The notes under the pieces were generated by a model, which saw nothing but the letters and a program-made list of their open reading frames with translations, was not told where the DNA came from and searched no databases. A DNA stretch of 64,000 bases from VRUE01 sp036406595. Its GTDB lineage: Bacteria; Actinomycetota; Thermoleophilia; Solirubrobacterales; 70-9. Both the position numbers and the translations under genes were made by a program. The stretch is from the NCBI GenBank assembly GCA_036406595.1, contig DASXAR010000039.1, positions 1-64,000 of the forward strand, written 5' to 3'. Shown one piece after another: positions 32,207-40,621 of this stretch. Positions within the stretch are counted from its first letter, which is position 1, and every line of letters begins with the position of its first letter.

Positions 32207-33277
32207 GTGCCGGAAATTCGCAAAAAGCAAAGAGTCGCGACGGCAATCGCCGCTGCGGCGCTCTGCCTCGCCCTGCCGACGTCGGCCCCGGCGTTCTCGC
32301 TGGTCCCCCGAGGGGACCACGTCTTCTTCGGGGTCAGCGACACCGGCGACCCGGCCGACTTCGGTCGCTTCAGCGAGGCGGTCAACCAGCACCCGGCGCT
32401 GATCGAGAGCTTCCGCACCTGGGGCTCGGACTTCCCCGAGTCGATCAGGCGGTGGCAGTTCGCGCGGGCGCGGCCGATCCTCCACATCAGCACCGAGGAC
32501 ACCGGCGACGGCCACGAGGTGATCACGCCGCGCGGCATCGCCACCGGCGAGGGCGACGAATACCTGGTCAGGCTCAACAAACTCTTCTGGGCGAAGCGGA
32601 TGCGCGCCTACATCCGGCCGCTGGGGGAGCCCAACCGCTGCCTCAACCCCTACTCCCCCTACGACTGCGCCGGCAAGCCGCGGGGCGGGGGCCACAGCCC
32701 GCGCTGGTACAAACGGGCCTTCCGCCGCATCTACGTCCTCGTCCACGGCGGCGGCAAGCGGGGGCGGATCGACGCGCGGCTGCGCGAAGCCGGGCTGCCG
32801 CCTCTGCGGGCCCCTGTGAACGGGCTGCCGCGGGCGCCGGTGGAAATCATCTGGAGCCCGCTTCCCGCCGGTTCGCCGACCGTCCCGCAGAACCGCCCCC
32901 GCAACTTCTACCCCGGCTCGCGCTGGGTCGACTGGGCGGGCACCGACCTCTATTCGGACAACCAGGACTGGAAGGCCCTGAAGGGCCTCTACCGCCGCTT
33001 CAGCGGCAAGCCCTTCGCGATCACCGAGTGGGGAGTCTCAACCGGCGACGACCCGGGCTACGTCAGCCGGCTGACCGGCTGGGTGCAGGGCCACCCGCGC
33101 TGCAAGATGTTCGTCTACTACCAGGACTTCGGCCCGACCAGCGCCTACAGGATCCAGAACTACCCGGTCAGCCTCGACGTCCTCAAGCACGCCCTCCGCT
33201 CCCGCCGCTTCCCCGCCTACGCCCCCGCCCCGCCGCAGCGACCGCTACCTCCCCCCGGCGGGCTGCAGCCGAACTGA
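32207..33277 (+). CDS. Secreted glycoside-hydrolase-like protein (GH26-like outline)
   Basis: A 356-residue exported protein. The signal peptide spans about 1-30 (VATAIAAAALCLALPTSAPAFS). The mature part looks like a TIM-barrel glycosidase: FFGVSDTGDPADFG at the start, an IIWSPL strand, YPGSRWVDWAGTDLYSD, and PFAITEWGVS, in which the Glu sits where the nucleophile of GH26-type mannanases lies. A partner acid is not certain. The C-terminus is Pro-rich. The GTG start has no ribosome binding site; no better start is in frame. Substrate unknown. Confidence 0.72.
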   Translation: MPEIRKKQRVATAIAAAALCLALPTSAPAFSLVPRGDHVFFGVSDTGDPADFGRFSEAVNQHPALIESFRTWGSDFPESIRRWQFARARPILHISTEDTGDGHEVITPRGIATGEGDEYLVRLNKLFWAKRMRAYIRPLGEPNRCLNPYSPYDCAGKPRGGGHSPRWYKRAFRRIYVLVHGGGKRGRIDARLREAGLPPLRAPVNGLPRAPVEIIWSPLPAGSPTVPQNRPRNFYPGSRWVDWAGTDLYSDNQDWKALKGLYRRFSGKPFAITEWGVSTGDDPGYVSRLTGWVQGHPRCKMFVYYQDFGPTSAYRIQNYPVSLDVLKHALRSRRFPAYAPAPPQRPLPPPGGLQPN

Positions 33278-33303
33278 GGTCGAGCTGAAACGAGGGGCCC
33301 TTC

Positions 33304-34656
33304 CTACCGGGCCTTGAAGCGATCGGAGAGGCCGAGTTTGTGCTTGTAGGGCCGCAGAGCGGTGATGCTCGAGTAGCCGATCAGATAGATGTGGTGGCCG
33401 TCGGAGATGACCGGCGTGTAGGTGCCGCGCCGGTAGTGGAAGACGGGGCGGCCGGTCTTCATCGAGTAGCCGGTCGTCGAGGTGCTGTCGAACTCGGCCG
33501 CGTAGACGATGTTGCCGACCGCGGTCAGCGAGCCGATCACCGAGCCGCCCGCGGAGCGGATCCAGCGTGGCTCTCCGGTCTTCGCGTTGAGCGCGTAGAC
33601 GTTGCCGTCGAAGGAGCCGATGTAGACGGTCGGGCCGGTGTGGCGGGTGCGGGCGACCGCGGGCCCCGAGTAGGCGTAGCCGCCGGTCGAGTAGGTCCAG
33701 GCGATCGTGCCGTCCTTGCGGTCGAAGCTGTAGATGCGGGTGTCGTTGTTGCCGGCGTAGACGCGGCCGAAGGCAACTGCGGGCGTCGAGTAGAAGGCGC
33801 CCGAGGTCCCGAAGCCCTGCCCGAGCGAGTCCGACTGCCACTTCAGCTCGCCGCTCCTGGCGTCGACCGCGTTCATGTAGCCGCCGTAGTCGCCGACATA
33901 GAGGACGCCGCCGTAGTAGGCGGGGGCCGACTTGATCGGGCCGCCGAGCGGCGTCGCCCAGCGCACGTTGCCGTTGCGGGTGCTGAGCGCGTAGAGGTTC
34001 CCGTCTTCGCAGCCGAAGTAGAGAGTTCGGCCGACGACGACCGGCGAGGACTCCGCGCGGTTGGGGAGCGACCGTTTCCAGATCGTCTTTCCGGTGCGGG
34101 CGTCGAGCTTCACCACATGGCCGGGAACCAGGTTGACGATGTATAGGCGGTGTTTGTAGTAGGCCGGCGAAGAGGCGTTGAGCCGCCCGATCCGCCGCTT
34201 CCAGAGCTGTTTCCCGTTGCGGGCGTCGAGCGCCAGCGCGAAGCCGCTGTTGTTGACCAGGTAGAGCCTGCCGCCGGCCAGCGTCGGCGGGAACTCCAGC
34301 AGCGGCCCCTCCGTGAAGCGCCAGATCTTGCGGAACGGCGGCTTGACGCCCTTCGCCGGCAGATAGCGGGTGCGGGCCCTGTCGTAGCCGTAGAGCGGCC
34401 AATTGACCAGCTTCCGCTTCGGCTTCTTCGGCTTCTGCGGTTCGAAGGCGACGTTCGGGTTATGGACGTCGGGGGGGCGCTTCAGCTGCTCGTAGGCGAC
34501 GATCACGCCGACGATCGCGGCCAGCAGCACGACGACCGCGCCGATCGTCAGGCGCCGGTGCTCGCGCCAGAGTCGCCGCGGGTCGCGAAGCAGCTTCCAG
34601 AGCCTGTCGAGACGGCTCCCCCTCTCGGGCGCATCGCTCAGCGGCGCAGCTCCCAC
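33304..34656 (-). CDS. Membrane-anchored PQQ-type beta-propeller protein
   Basis: A 450-residue protein with a basic N-terminus, one membrane helix (about 37-56, LTIGAVVVLLAAIVGVIVAY), a Lys/Pro-rich linker, and an eight-bladed-type propeller outside. Repeated PQQ/BamB blade motifs are clear: LYLVNNSGFALALDARNGKQLW, LYFGCEDGNLYALSTRNG, VYIGSFDGNVYALNAKTGEPRW. No cofactor residues are evident, so a scaffold or binding role is more likely than a dehydrogenase. The GTG start lies within the 3' end of the GNAT gene (19-nt overlap), suggesting translational coupling. Confidence 0.87.
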   Translation of the reverse strand: MGAAPLSDAPERGSRLDRLWKLLRDPRRLWREHRRLTIGAVVVLLAAIVGVIVAYEQLKRPPDVHNPNVAFEPQKPKKPKRKLVNWPLYGYDRARTRYLPAKGVKPPFRKIWRFTEGPLLEFPPTLAGGRLYLVNNSGFALALDARNGKQLWKRRIGRLNASSPAYYKHRLYIVNLVPGHVVKLDARTGKTIWKRSLPNRAESSPVVVGRTLYFGCEDGNLYALSTRNGNVRWATPLGGPIKSAPAYYGGVLYVGDYGGYMNAVDARSGELKWQSDSLGQGFGTSGAFYSTPAVAFGRVYAGNNDTRIYSFDRKDGTIAWTYSTGGYAYSGPAVARTRHTGPTVYIGSFDGNVYALNAKTGEPRWIRSAGGSVIGSLTAVGNIVYAAEFDSTSTTGYSMKTGRPVFHYRRGTYTPVISDGHHIYLIGYSSITALRPYKHKLGLSDRFKAR

Positions 34657-35405
34657 ATCTCGATGAAGCCGTGATCGGCGAAGCCGAGCCGCTCGTAGAT
34701 CGGCGCTCCCAGCTTCGTCGCCTGCAGCGTCGCCGTCGTATGGCCGCGCTCGCGAGCTTCTCCCAGCAGAAGGCGAAGCAGCCAGCTCGCGAGACCGCGG
34801 CCGCGGTGCTCGGGAGGCGTCGCGACACCGGTCACGCAGCAGTCGTCACCGACGTCGATCGCGCCGACGCAGCACAGCGCCCCCTCGCCGTCGGACGCGA
34901 ACAGCCAGCGGATCGCCGTGCTCTGCGCGAGGGCGCCCCTGAAGCCGTCGGGGCCGTAACCGTAGGCGCGGTCGTTGAGCTCGGCCGCCGTGGCAGGGTC
35001 CCCCGCCACGGCCTCGACCCCCGAGGGCGTCTCGAGCTCCGGGCCGACGTCCTCCAGCTCCATCGCCATCGCCCGTGGAGCGGCGTCGAGCAGGTGCCCC
35101 CGCGAGTCGAGCAGCGCCGCGGCCTCACGGTCCTCGTCGGGCACCCAGACCGTCCATGCCCGCACTCCCGCCTCGTCGTAGGACGCCGCCAGCGCGTCGA
35201 GCTCCGCTGCCAGCACGCCGCCGTCCTCGTAGACGACAGAGTTGAAGACCGAGCGCTCCGGCGAGGCGGGCGCGACGGCGGCGAGCAGGCCGTCGCGGCG
35301 AATCAGCCTCGAGTCGGGCGCTCCGCTGCCAAAGGCCTCGACCTCGTCGCGGACGCCGTCGATAGCGCGCCGCCGCAGCTCCCGCTGGTCGATCCGGCCG
35401 CCCAT
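34638..35405 (-). CDS. GNAT-family N-acetyltransferase
   Basis: A 255-residue protein with a C-terminal GNAT fold. The acetyl-CoA loop is HRGRGLASWLL (R/QxxGxG/A form), preceded by the beta4 strand VTGVATPPE and followed by the last block APIYERLGFADHG. The N-terminal 120 residues form a second, weaker domain of the type found in two-part GNAT proteins. Substrate unknown. Only 9 nt from the SRPBCC gene upstream and overlapping the propeller gene downstream. Confidence 0.87.
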   Translation of the reverse strand: MGGRIDQRELRRRAIDGVRDEVEAFGSGAPDSRLIRRDGLLAAVAPASPERSVFNSVVYEDGGVLAAELDALAASYDEAGVRAWTVWVPDEDREAAALLDSRGHLLDAAPRAMAMELEDVGPELETPSGVEAVAGDPATAAELNDRAYGYGPDGFRGALAQSTAIRWLFASDGEGALCCVGAIDVGDDCCVTGVATPPEHRGRGLASWLLRLLLGEARERGHTTATLQATKLGAPIYERLGFADHGFIEMWELRR

Positions 35406-35413
35406 CCGCCGGC

Positions 35414-35854
35414 TCAGACCCCTGCCGCGCGCTTCTCGGCCTCGCCGGAGACTCCGTCGAGCAGTCGCAGGACGCCCTGGCGTATCGCGGCGACGACGAC
35501 CGGGCCGACGACCGGGACCGTCGGTATCGCCTTCACCGCGTAGGTGACCCTGGTCCCGGTGCCATTCGGCTCAAGCGCCACCGTGCCGACGTGGTCGCGG
35601 ACCGGCAGCCCCGAGAGGACGGCGTAGGAGAAGCGGGCGGGGCGCTCGTAGGCGATGACTTCCTCCCGCAGCGGCGGCCCCACCGATCGCAGCACGCGGA
35701 TCGCCCCGACGCCGTTCGGCGCCGGCTCGCCCTCACGCTCCAGCTCGGCGCGCCGCACCGGGGTGATCGAGGCATAGCCGCGGTGGTCGGTGAGCACGTC
35801 GAAGACGATCTCCGGCGGTGCGCCGACCTCACGCTCGAGAGTGAAGCTGGCCAC
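35414..35854 (-). CDS. SRPBCC/START-like ligand-binding protein
   Basis: A 146-residue polyketide-cyclase/dehydrase-like protein with a helix-grip fold: ASFTLEREVGAPPEIVFDVLTDH opens the fold, a Pro-rich turn and REEVIAYERPARFSYAV follow, and the long C-terminal helix is AAIRQGVLRLLDGVSGEAE. Such proteins bind lipids, polyketides or other hydrophobic small molecules. GTG start. Its place between an MBL hydrolase (9 nt upstream) and a GNAT gene suggests a four-gene unit without a clear pathway. Confidence 0.84.
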   Translation of the reverse strand: MASFTLEREVGAPPEIVFDVLTDHRGYASITPVRRAELEREGEPAPNGVGAIRVLRSVGPPLREEVIAYERPARFSYAVLSGLPVRDHVGTVALEPNGTGTRVTYAVKAIPTVPVVGPVVVAAIRQGVLRLLDGVSGEAEKRAAGV

Positions 35855-35863
35855 GCCGAGAGG

Positions 35864-36865
35864 CTACTGAAGGGTCCAGCGCCGGGGATCGGCCCCCTCG
35901 ACCGCTGCGACCTCGCCGCTGATCGCCAGATGGTCGAGGGAGGAGAGGACGATCTGCAGGGCCCACGCGCTGGCCGGGGAGTTGGCGTTCTCGGGGCCGA
36001 TGATTTGCCCGACGATCTCGAATGCCGTCTGCTCCCCGTCGGAGAGCGCCTCCCTCACCTTGGCGAGCAGGTCGTCCACCTGCCGCCGCGACTCGGCGAT
36101 CTTGACCTCCGGGTCGCGGAAAGGGCGGCCGTGTCCGGGCAGCACCAGATCGACCTCGAGCGGCTCGACCTCGTCGAGGCTGCCGAGGAATTCGCCGACC
36201 GGGTCGGAGCTGTGCCCATGGTCGAAGAAGAGCACGGTCCGCCCCAGCAGGTGGTCGCCGGAGATCATCAGCCTGCGATCGGGCTGGTGGAGGACGACGT
36301 GCGAGGGGGCGTGGCCGGGGGTCTCGTGCACCTGCCAGACGCCCAGATCGGTCTCGACCTCCACGCCGGGCAGCAGCTCGCGGTCGGGCTCGACGATAGC
36401 GTCGATCACGGTTTCGCCATCCTCCATCCGCTCGCGGTAGCGCTCCAGCGCCGCCGCCGGGACGCCACTCTGTCGGGCGATCTCGATCCGCTGCTCGAGA
36501 GCCGCGGCCGGGTCATCGGCCAGCAGCCGCACGTGCTCCCAGGCGGGATGCATCCAGAGCTCGGACCCGGAGGCCTCGACGATCGGCGCGGCGAGGCCGT
36601 AATGGTCCGAATGGGAGTGCGTGCAGACGACCAGACGGACGTCCTCGAGGCCGAAGTCGGCCTGGGCGAGGGCGAGGTCGAACTGGCGGAGCCGGCCCCT
36701 GCCGCCAATTCCGGTGTCGAAGAGGACGATGCCATCGCCGGCGGCGACCGCCCAGACGTTCCCGTGCGGCACCCCGGGCCAGGGAAGCGGCAGCCTCAAC
36801 CTCCAGACGCCCGGCAGGACCCTTTCGGTGCGCGGCGCCTCCGGCCGCTTGCGCTCCGCGCTCAC
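35864..36865 (-). CDS. Metallo-beta-lactamase-fold hydrolase, long form
   Basis: A 333-residue MBL-fold hydrolase. Metal ligands are complete: THSHSDHYG (HxHxDH), HETPGHAPSH, ISGDHLLG, and VLPGHGRPF. An extra C-terminal part (about 240-333, EVKIAESRRQVDDLLAKVREAL and on) is helical and probably closes the active site, as in the larger glyoxalase-II-like family members that act on CoA or acyl esters. Substrate unknown. It heads the minus-strand group running to 33304; LtrA diverges from it. Confidence 0.87.
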   Translation of the reverse strand: MSAERKRPEAPRTERVLPGVWRLRLPLPWPGVPHGNVWAVAAGDGIVLFDTGIGGRGRLRQFDLALAQADFGLEDVRLVVCTHSHSDHYGLAAPIVEASGSELWMHPAWEHVRLLADDPAAALEQRIEIARQSGVPAAALERYRERMEDGETVIDAIVEPDRELLPGVEVETDLGVWQVHETPGHAPSHVVLHQPDRRLMISGDHLLGRTVLFFDHGHSSDPVGEFLGSLDEVEPLEVDLVLPGHGRPFRDPEVKIAESRRQVDDLLAKVREALSDGEQTAFEIVGQIIGPENANSPASAWALQIVLSSLDHLAISGEVAAVEGADPRRWTLQ

Positions 36866-36911
36866 GCGTTGATCCTTTCATGCGCCAGGCCGCCGCCGGA
36901 CGGTTGAGAAG

Positions 36912-38114
36912 ATGGGCGCGATGGCCGCAGGCGCCGAATCGGGACGACCCCACCGCAGCGCCACGCTGCGGGAAGAGGAGAGGGTGACCCCCCTCGAGCT
37001 CTTCTTCGACCTCGTCTTCGTGCTGGCGATAACGCAGTGCACGGCGCTGATGTCGGCGGACCCGGGATGGGACGGGCTGATCCGCGGCCTGCTCGTGCTC
37101 GGAATGCTCTGGTGGGCGTGGGTCGGCTACGCCTGGCTGACCAGCGTCGTCGACCCCGAGGCGGGCGCCACCCGCCTGGTCATCTTCGGCGCGATGGCGG
37201 CGCTGCTGATCGTCTCGCTCTCGGTCCCCCACGCTTTCGGCAGCCTCGCCCTCACCTTCGCGCTCGCCTACGGGGCGGTGCGAATCGCGCATATCGCGCT
37301 CTTCCTCTTCGCCAGCACCGACGACGACGCCCTCCGCCACGCGGTGATCGGGGGGCTGGTCACGAGCACCGCGGTCGCGATCGGCCTGCTGGCGCTGGCA
37401 TCCCACTTCGACGGAGTCGCGCAGGGCGCACTGTGGGCCCTCGCCCTCTTCCTCGACATGGCGGGGCCCTATGCGTTCGAGCCGTCCGGATGGCGACTCG
37501 CCCCGTCGCACTTCGCCGAGCGGCACGGCCTGATCATCATCATCGCCCTCGGCGAGTCGATCGTCGCGATCGGGGTCGGCGCCGCCGGCCAGCTCAGCTT
37601 CGGCATCGGCGTCGTCGCGGTCATGGGCGTCTCACTCAGCGCCGCGCTCTGGTGGACCTACTTCGACGTCGTCGCGATCATCTCCGGACGCCGCCTCGTC
37701 GAGGCCGAGCCGGGACAGGACCAGAACGCGTTGGCCCGTGACTCCTATTCGTACATCCACCTGTTGCTGGTTGCCGGAATCGTCCTGCTGGCGCTCGGCC
37801 TGAAGAAGACGATCGGCCATTTCGGCGATCACCTCCACCCCGAGACCGCCTTCGCGCTGCTGGGAGGCGTCGCCGTCTACCTGATCGGCCTGGTCGCCTT
37901 CCGCTACCGCCACATCCACACCGTCAATCGGCGGCGGCTCGGGCTTGCAGTCGTCCTGCTTCTTCTGGTGCCCGTCGCCACGGAGGTGCCCGCGCTCCTG
38001 ACGCTCGCCGTCGCCAACGTCCTGATCTGGGCCCTGATCGCCTATGAGACGCGCAGCTACGGAGAGGCGCGGGCCCGGTTGCGGCGTCCCGGCGATGAAG
38101 CGGCCCCTGCCTGA
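36912..38114 (+). CDS. Low temperature requirement protein A (LtrA) family membrane protein
   Basis: A 400-residue polytopic protein with about 11 membrane helices. The family opening is clear: EERVTPLELFFDLVFVLAITQ, then WWAWVGYAWLTSVVDPE, RHGLIIIIALGESIVAIGVGA, and FDVV near the middle. LtrA was first linked to growth at low temperature in Listeria; the biochemical role is not known. Start at the ATG 36912, alternative at 36921. Confidence 0.92.
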   Translation: MGAMAAGAESGRPHRSATLREEERVTPLELFFDLVFVLAITQCTALMSADPGWDGLIRGLLVLGMLWWAWVGYAWLTSVVDPEAGATRLVIFGAMAALLIVSLSVPHAFGSLALTFALAYGAVRIAHIALFLFASTDDDALRHAVIGGLVTSTAVAIGLLALASHFDGVAQGALWALALFLDMAGPYAFEPSGWRLAPSHFAERHGLIIIIALGESIVAIGVGAAGQLSFGIGVVAVMGVSLSAALWWTYFDVVAIISGRRLVEAEPGQDQNALARDSYSYIHLLLVAGIVLLALGLKKTIGHFGDHLHPETAFALLGGVAVYLIGLVAFRYRHIHTVNRRRLGLAVVLLLLVPVATEVPALLTLAVANVLIWALIAYETRSYGEARARLRRPGDEAAPA

Positions 38115-38130
38115 GCCGGTCCCCCTCTCG

Positions 38131-38970
38131 CTACGGTTCGACGAACGTCGCCGGGTCGGGGCCGATCCGCCCGCCGCAGTCGAGGGCGCCGATCCCGGCC
38201 ATGTCCTCGTCGTCCAGCTCGAAGTCGAAGAGCTCGAAGTTCTCGCGGATCCGCTCCGGGGTCACCGACTTCGGGATCACGATGTTGCCGAGCTGCAGAT
38301 GCCAGCGGAGGATGATCTGGGCCGGCGTCCGCTCGTGACGGGCCGCGATCGCGGTGATCGTCCCGTCATCGAGGAGGTCGCCCTGGGCGAGCGGGCTCCA
38401 GGCCTCGGTCGCGACATGGTGGGCGCGATGCCAGGCACGTAGCTCGACCTGCTGCAGGCGCGGATGCAGCTCGACCTGGTTGACGGTCGGGCGGCGCTCG
38501 CCGGCTGTGCGCAGCGCCTCGAGGTCCTCGATCCGGAAGTTCGAGACCCCGATCGTCCGTGCCCGGCCCTCGTCGTGGATGCGCTCGAAGGCGCGCCAGG
38601 TATCGACGTACCTTTCGGCGCTGGGGACGGGCCAGTGGATCAGGTAGAGATCGACGTGGTCCATGCCGAGCTCTTCGAGGCTTCGCTCGAAGGCCCGCAT
38701 CGTCGAGTCATGGCCCTGCTCGGAGTTCCAGAGCTTGGTCGTCACGAAGACCTGGTCGCGAGGGATGCCCGCTGCTGCGATCGCAGCCCCGACCCCGGCC
38801 TCGTTTCGGTATGCGGCGGCCGTGTCGATGTGCCGGTAGCCGACCCGCAGCGCCTCCTCGACGACGCGCTGGGTGTCCTCGGGGGGAACCTGGAAGACGC
38901 CGAAGCCGAGCTGCGGTATCTCGACCCCATCGTGGAGGGTCACCGCCGGGACTGAGGTCACCTGAGCCAT
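38131..38970 (-). CDS. Aldo/keto reductase
   Basis: A 279-residue NADPH-dependent AKR5-like reductase. The catalytic tetrad is present: Asp in HIDTAAAYRNE, its Tyr, Lys in VTTKLW and His in LIHWPVP. NQVELHP and IPKSVTPERIRENFELFDFEL are the cofactor-binding blocks. The ATG at 38970 is preceded by GAGGAAGG. Likely substrates are 2,5-diketogluconate-like or general carbonyl compounds; specificity is open. Confidence 0.94.
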   Translation of the reverse strand: MAQVTSVPAVTLHDGVEIPQLGFGVFQVPPEDTQRVVEEALRVGYRHIDTAAAYRNEAGVGAAIAAAGIPRDQVFVTTKLWNSEQGHDSTMRAFERSLEELGMDHVDLYLIHWPVPSAERYVDTWRAFERIHDEGRARTIGVSNFRIEDLEALRTAGERRPTVNQVELHPRLQQVELRAWHRAHHVATEAWSPLAQGDLLDDGTITAIAARHERTPAQIILRWHLQLGNIVIPKSVTPERIRENFELFDFELDDEDMAGIGALDCGGRIGPDPATFVEP

Positions 38971-39050
38971 CGCGTCACCTTCCTCTCTGGCCGATCTCCT
39001 CGATGCGAGACTAGCTACCCCGGAGGGGCCGCGAATACTCGCTCTGCGGG

Positions 39051-39224
39051 CTAGCTGGTGGAGAGCCCGACCGCGAGTAGCGGGAACCCGGCCATCAGGC
39101 CCAGGAACGCGCCGATCGCCAGCCCGGTCAGGGTCCGCGTGCTCCGCGAGCGGGCCCCGGAGAGGAGCCCCACGAGGGCCCCGAAGGCGGCGATTCCTAG
39201 ACCGATCCAGAAGACGTCGGGCAT
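39051..39224 (-). CDS. Small two-helix membrane protein, unknown
   Basis: A 57-residue protein starting MPDVFWIGLGIAAFG with two hydrophobic helices (GLGIAAFGALVGLLSG and LTGLAIGAFLGLMAGFPLLAVG) around a basic loop (ARSRSTR). The upstream ATG at 39260 would add a Cys/Arg-rich stretch with no support. No family recognised. Confidence 0.6.
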   Translation of the reverse strand: MPDVFWIGLGIAAFGALVGLLSGARSRSTRTLTGLAIGAFLGLMAGFPLLAVGLSTS

Positions 39225-39292
39225 GGGCGGCGCGCAGCGTATCGAACCGCTGCGAAGCAAGAGGTGGCGGCCCGCGCCGGCCGAAACCTGAG

Positions 39293-39298
39293 TAAGTT
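39293..39298 (+). promoter_or_regulatory. Candidate -10 box of the phosphoesterase gene (leaderless)
   Basis: TAAGTT ends 6 nt before the ATG at 39305; no ribosome binding site is present between them. Confidence 0.45.
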
Positions 39299-39304
39299 GA
39301 CCCC

Positions 39305-39901
39305 ATGAGGCTGCTCGCCTTCAGCGACCTGCACCGCGACCTCGGCCAGGCGGCCCAGCTGGTCGAGATGTCACGGGAGGCCGACGTCGTGATCGGGGCC
39401 GGCGATTTCGCCTCGATCCACGAGGGGCTCGGCGAAACGATCGATGCCCTCGCCGCGATCGAGGCGCCGACGATCCTCGTCCCCGGCAACAACGAGACCG
39501 ACGTGGCCCTGGGCGAGGCGCTCGCCGGCTGGGAGTCGGCGACGATGCTGCACGGGCACGGCGCCACGATCGAGGGCGTCGAGTTCTTCGGGCTCGGGGC
39601 CGGCGTGCCGGTCACCCCATGGGATTGGAGCTTCGACCTCAGCGAGGGTGCGGCCGCCGAGATGCTGGCGACCTGCCCAGAGGGAGCGGTCCTGGTCCTC
39701 CACTCGCCGCCGCAGGGGCACTGCGACACGAACGGCAGCGGCGATCACTTCGGCAGCGAGGCGCTGCTCGAGGCGATCGAACAGAAGCGCCCGCCGCTCG
39801 CCGTCTGCGGCCACATCCACGAGTCATGGGGTTGCGAGGGCCGCATCGGCGACACCGAGCTGCGCAACCTCGGGCCGAGCGGCACCTGGCTGGAGATCTA
39901 G
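39305..39901 (+). CDS. Calcineurin-like metallophosphoesterase
   Basis: A 198-residue binuclear metal phosphoesterase. The five conserved blocks are present: DLH in FSDLHRDL, GDF in GAGDFAS, GNNE, HSPP, and GHIHESWG. Small size resembles YfcE/Mre11-like single-domain phosphodiesterases. The substrate (nucleotides or phosphodiesters) is not known. Convergent with the RibD-like reductase gene, 7 nt apart. Confidence 0.92.
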   Translation: MRLLAFSDLHRDLGQAAQLVEMSREADVVIGAGDFASIHEGLGETIDALAAIEAPTILVPGNNETDVALGEALAGWESATMLHGHGATIEGVEFFGLGAGVPVTPWDWSFDLSEGAAAEMLATCPEGAVLVLHSPPQGHCDTNGSGDHFGSEALLEAIEQKRPPLAVCGHIHESWGCEGRIGDTELRNLGPSGTWLEI

Positions 39902-39908
39902 AGCCGGC

Positions 39909-40553
39909 TCAACGCCTGACCAGATAGGAGAGGTGGGTGACGCCGGGAGCCTCGACGACTCCTGTCTGCTCCAGCTCCACCTCGGCGTCGCCGAGCCCCT
40001 CGAGAAGCCGCCTGCCGGAACCCAGCAGGACGGGAACGACGCTGAGGTGCAGCTCGTCGAGCAGGCCCGCCGCGAGGTACTGCTGCACGACCTCGGCGCC
40101 GCCGCCGAGCGAGACGTTCCTGCTCCCCGCTGCCTCGGTCGCCTGGTCGAGCGCCGACTCGATCCCGTCGGTGACGAAGGTGAAGGTCGTCCCACCCTCC
40201 TTCTCGAGCGGCTCGCGCCCGTGATGCGTGAGGACGAAGACCGGCGCGTGGAACGGCGGGTCGTCGCCCCACCAGCCCTCCCAGGGATCGTCTCCCCAGG
40301 GGCCAGGGCCACCGCCGAACATGTTGCGGCCCATGATCGTCGCGCCGACGTTGCCCTGCAGCTCTTCGACCACCGCAGTGCTGGCGTTGACCTCGCCGCC
40401 CTCATAGCCGTGCGGCTCCCGCCACGCGGCCAGGCCGAACACCCACTCGTGCAGCTGCTCGCCGCCTTCCCCGAGCGGATCCTCCTCGCTCGGGTTGGGG
40501 CCGGCGACGAAGCCGTCCAACGAGACCGAGATCCCGCATCTGAACCGTGCCAC
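39909..40553 (-). CDS. Dihydrofolate reductase/RibD C-terminal-like reductase
   Basis: A 214-residue DHFR-superfamily protein, beginning MARFRCGISVSLDGFVAG as is usual for the YwjB/YyaP group. It contains IMGRNMFGGGPG (cofactor-binding Gly-rich part), VFVLTHHGREPL, VSLGGGAEVVQQYLAAGLLDELHLS, and VPVLLGSGRRLL. GTG 40553 is preferred, with GGGGGAG 9 nt upstream; that sequence is also half of a short G/C palindrome. An upstream GTG at 40571 would add six residues. Physiological substrate unknown. Confidence 0.87.
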   Translation of the reverse strand: MARFRCGISVSLDGFVAGPNPSEEDPLGEGGEQLHEWVFGLAAWREPHGYEGGEVNASTAVVEELQGNVGATIMGRNMFGGGPGPWGDDPWEGWWGDDPPFHAPVFVLTHHGREPLEKEGGTTFTFVTDGIESALDQATEAAGSRNVSLGGGAEVVQQYLAAGLLDELHLSVVPVLLGSGRRLLEGLGDAEVELEQTGVVEAPGVTHLSYLVRR

Positions 40554-40606
40554 AGGGGGAGTCTCCCCCACGGGAGGAAAAGGAAACCTCGCCAGACGAG
40601 GGCGGT

Positions 40607-40612
40607 TAGTAT
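40607..40612 (+). promoter_or_regulatory. Candidate -10 box of the RTX-like gene
   Basis: TAGTAT ends 9 nt before the ATG at 40622; no Shine-Dalgarno is seen. Confidence 0.4.
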
Positions 40613-40621
40613 CGAATTGCG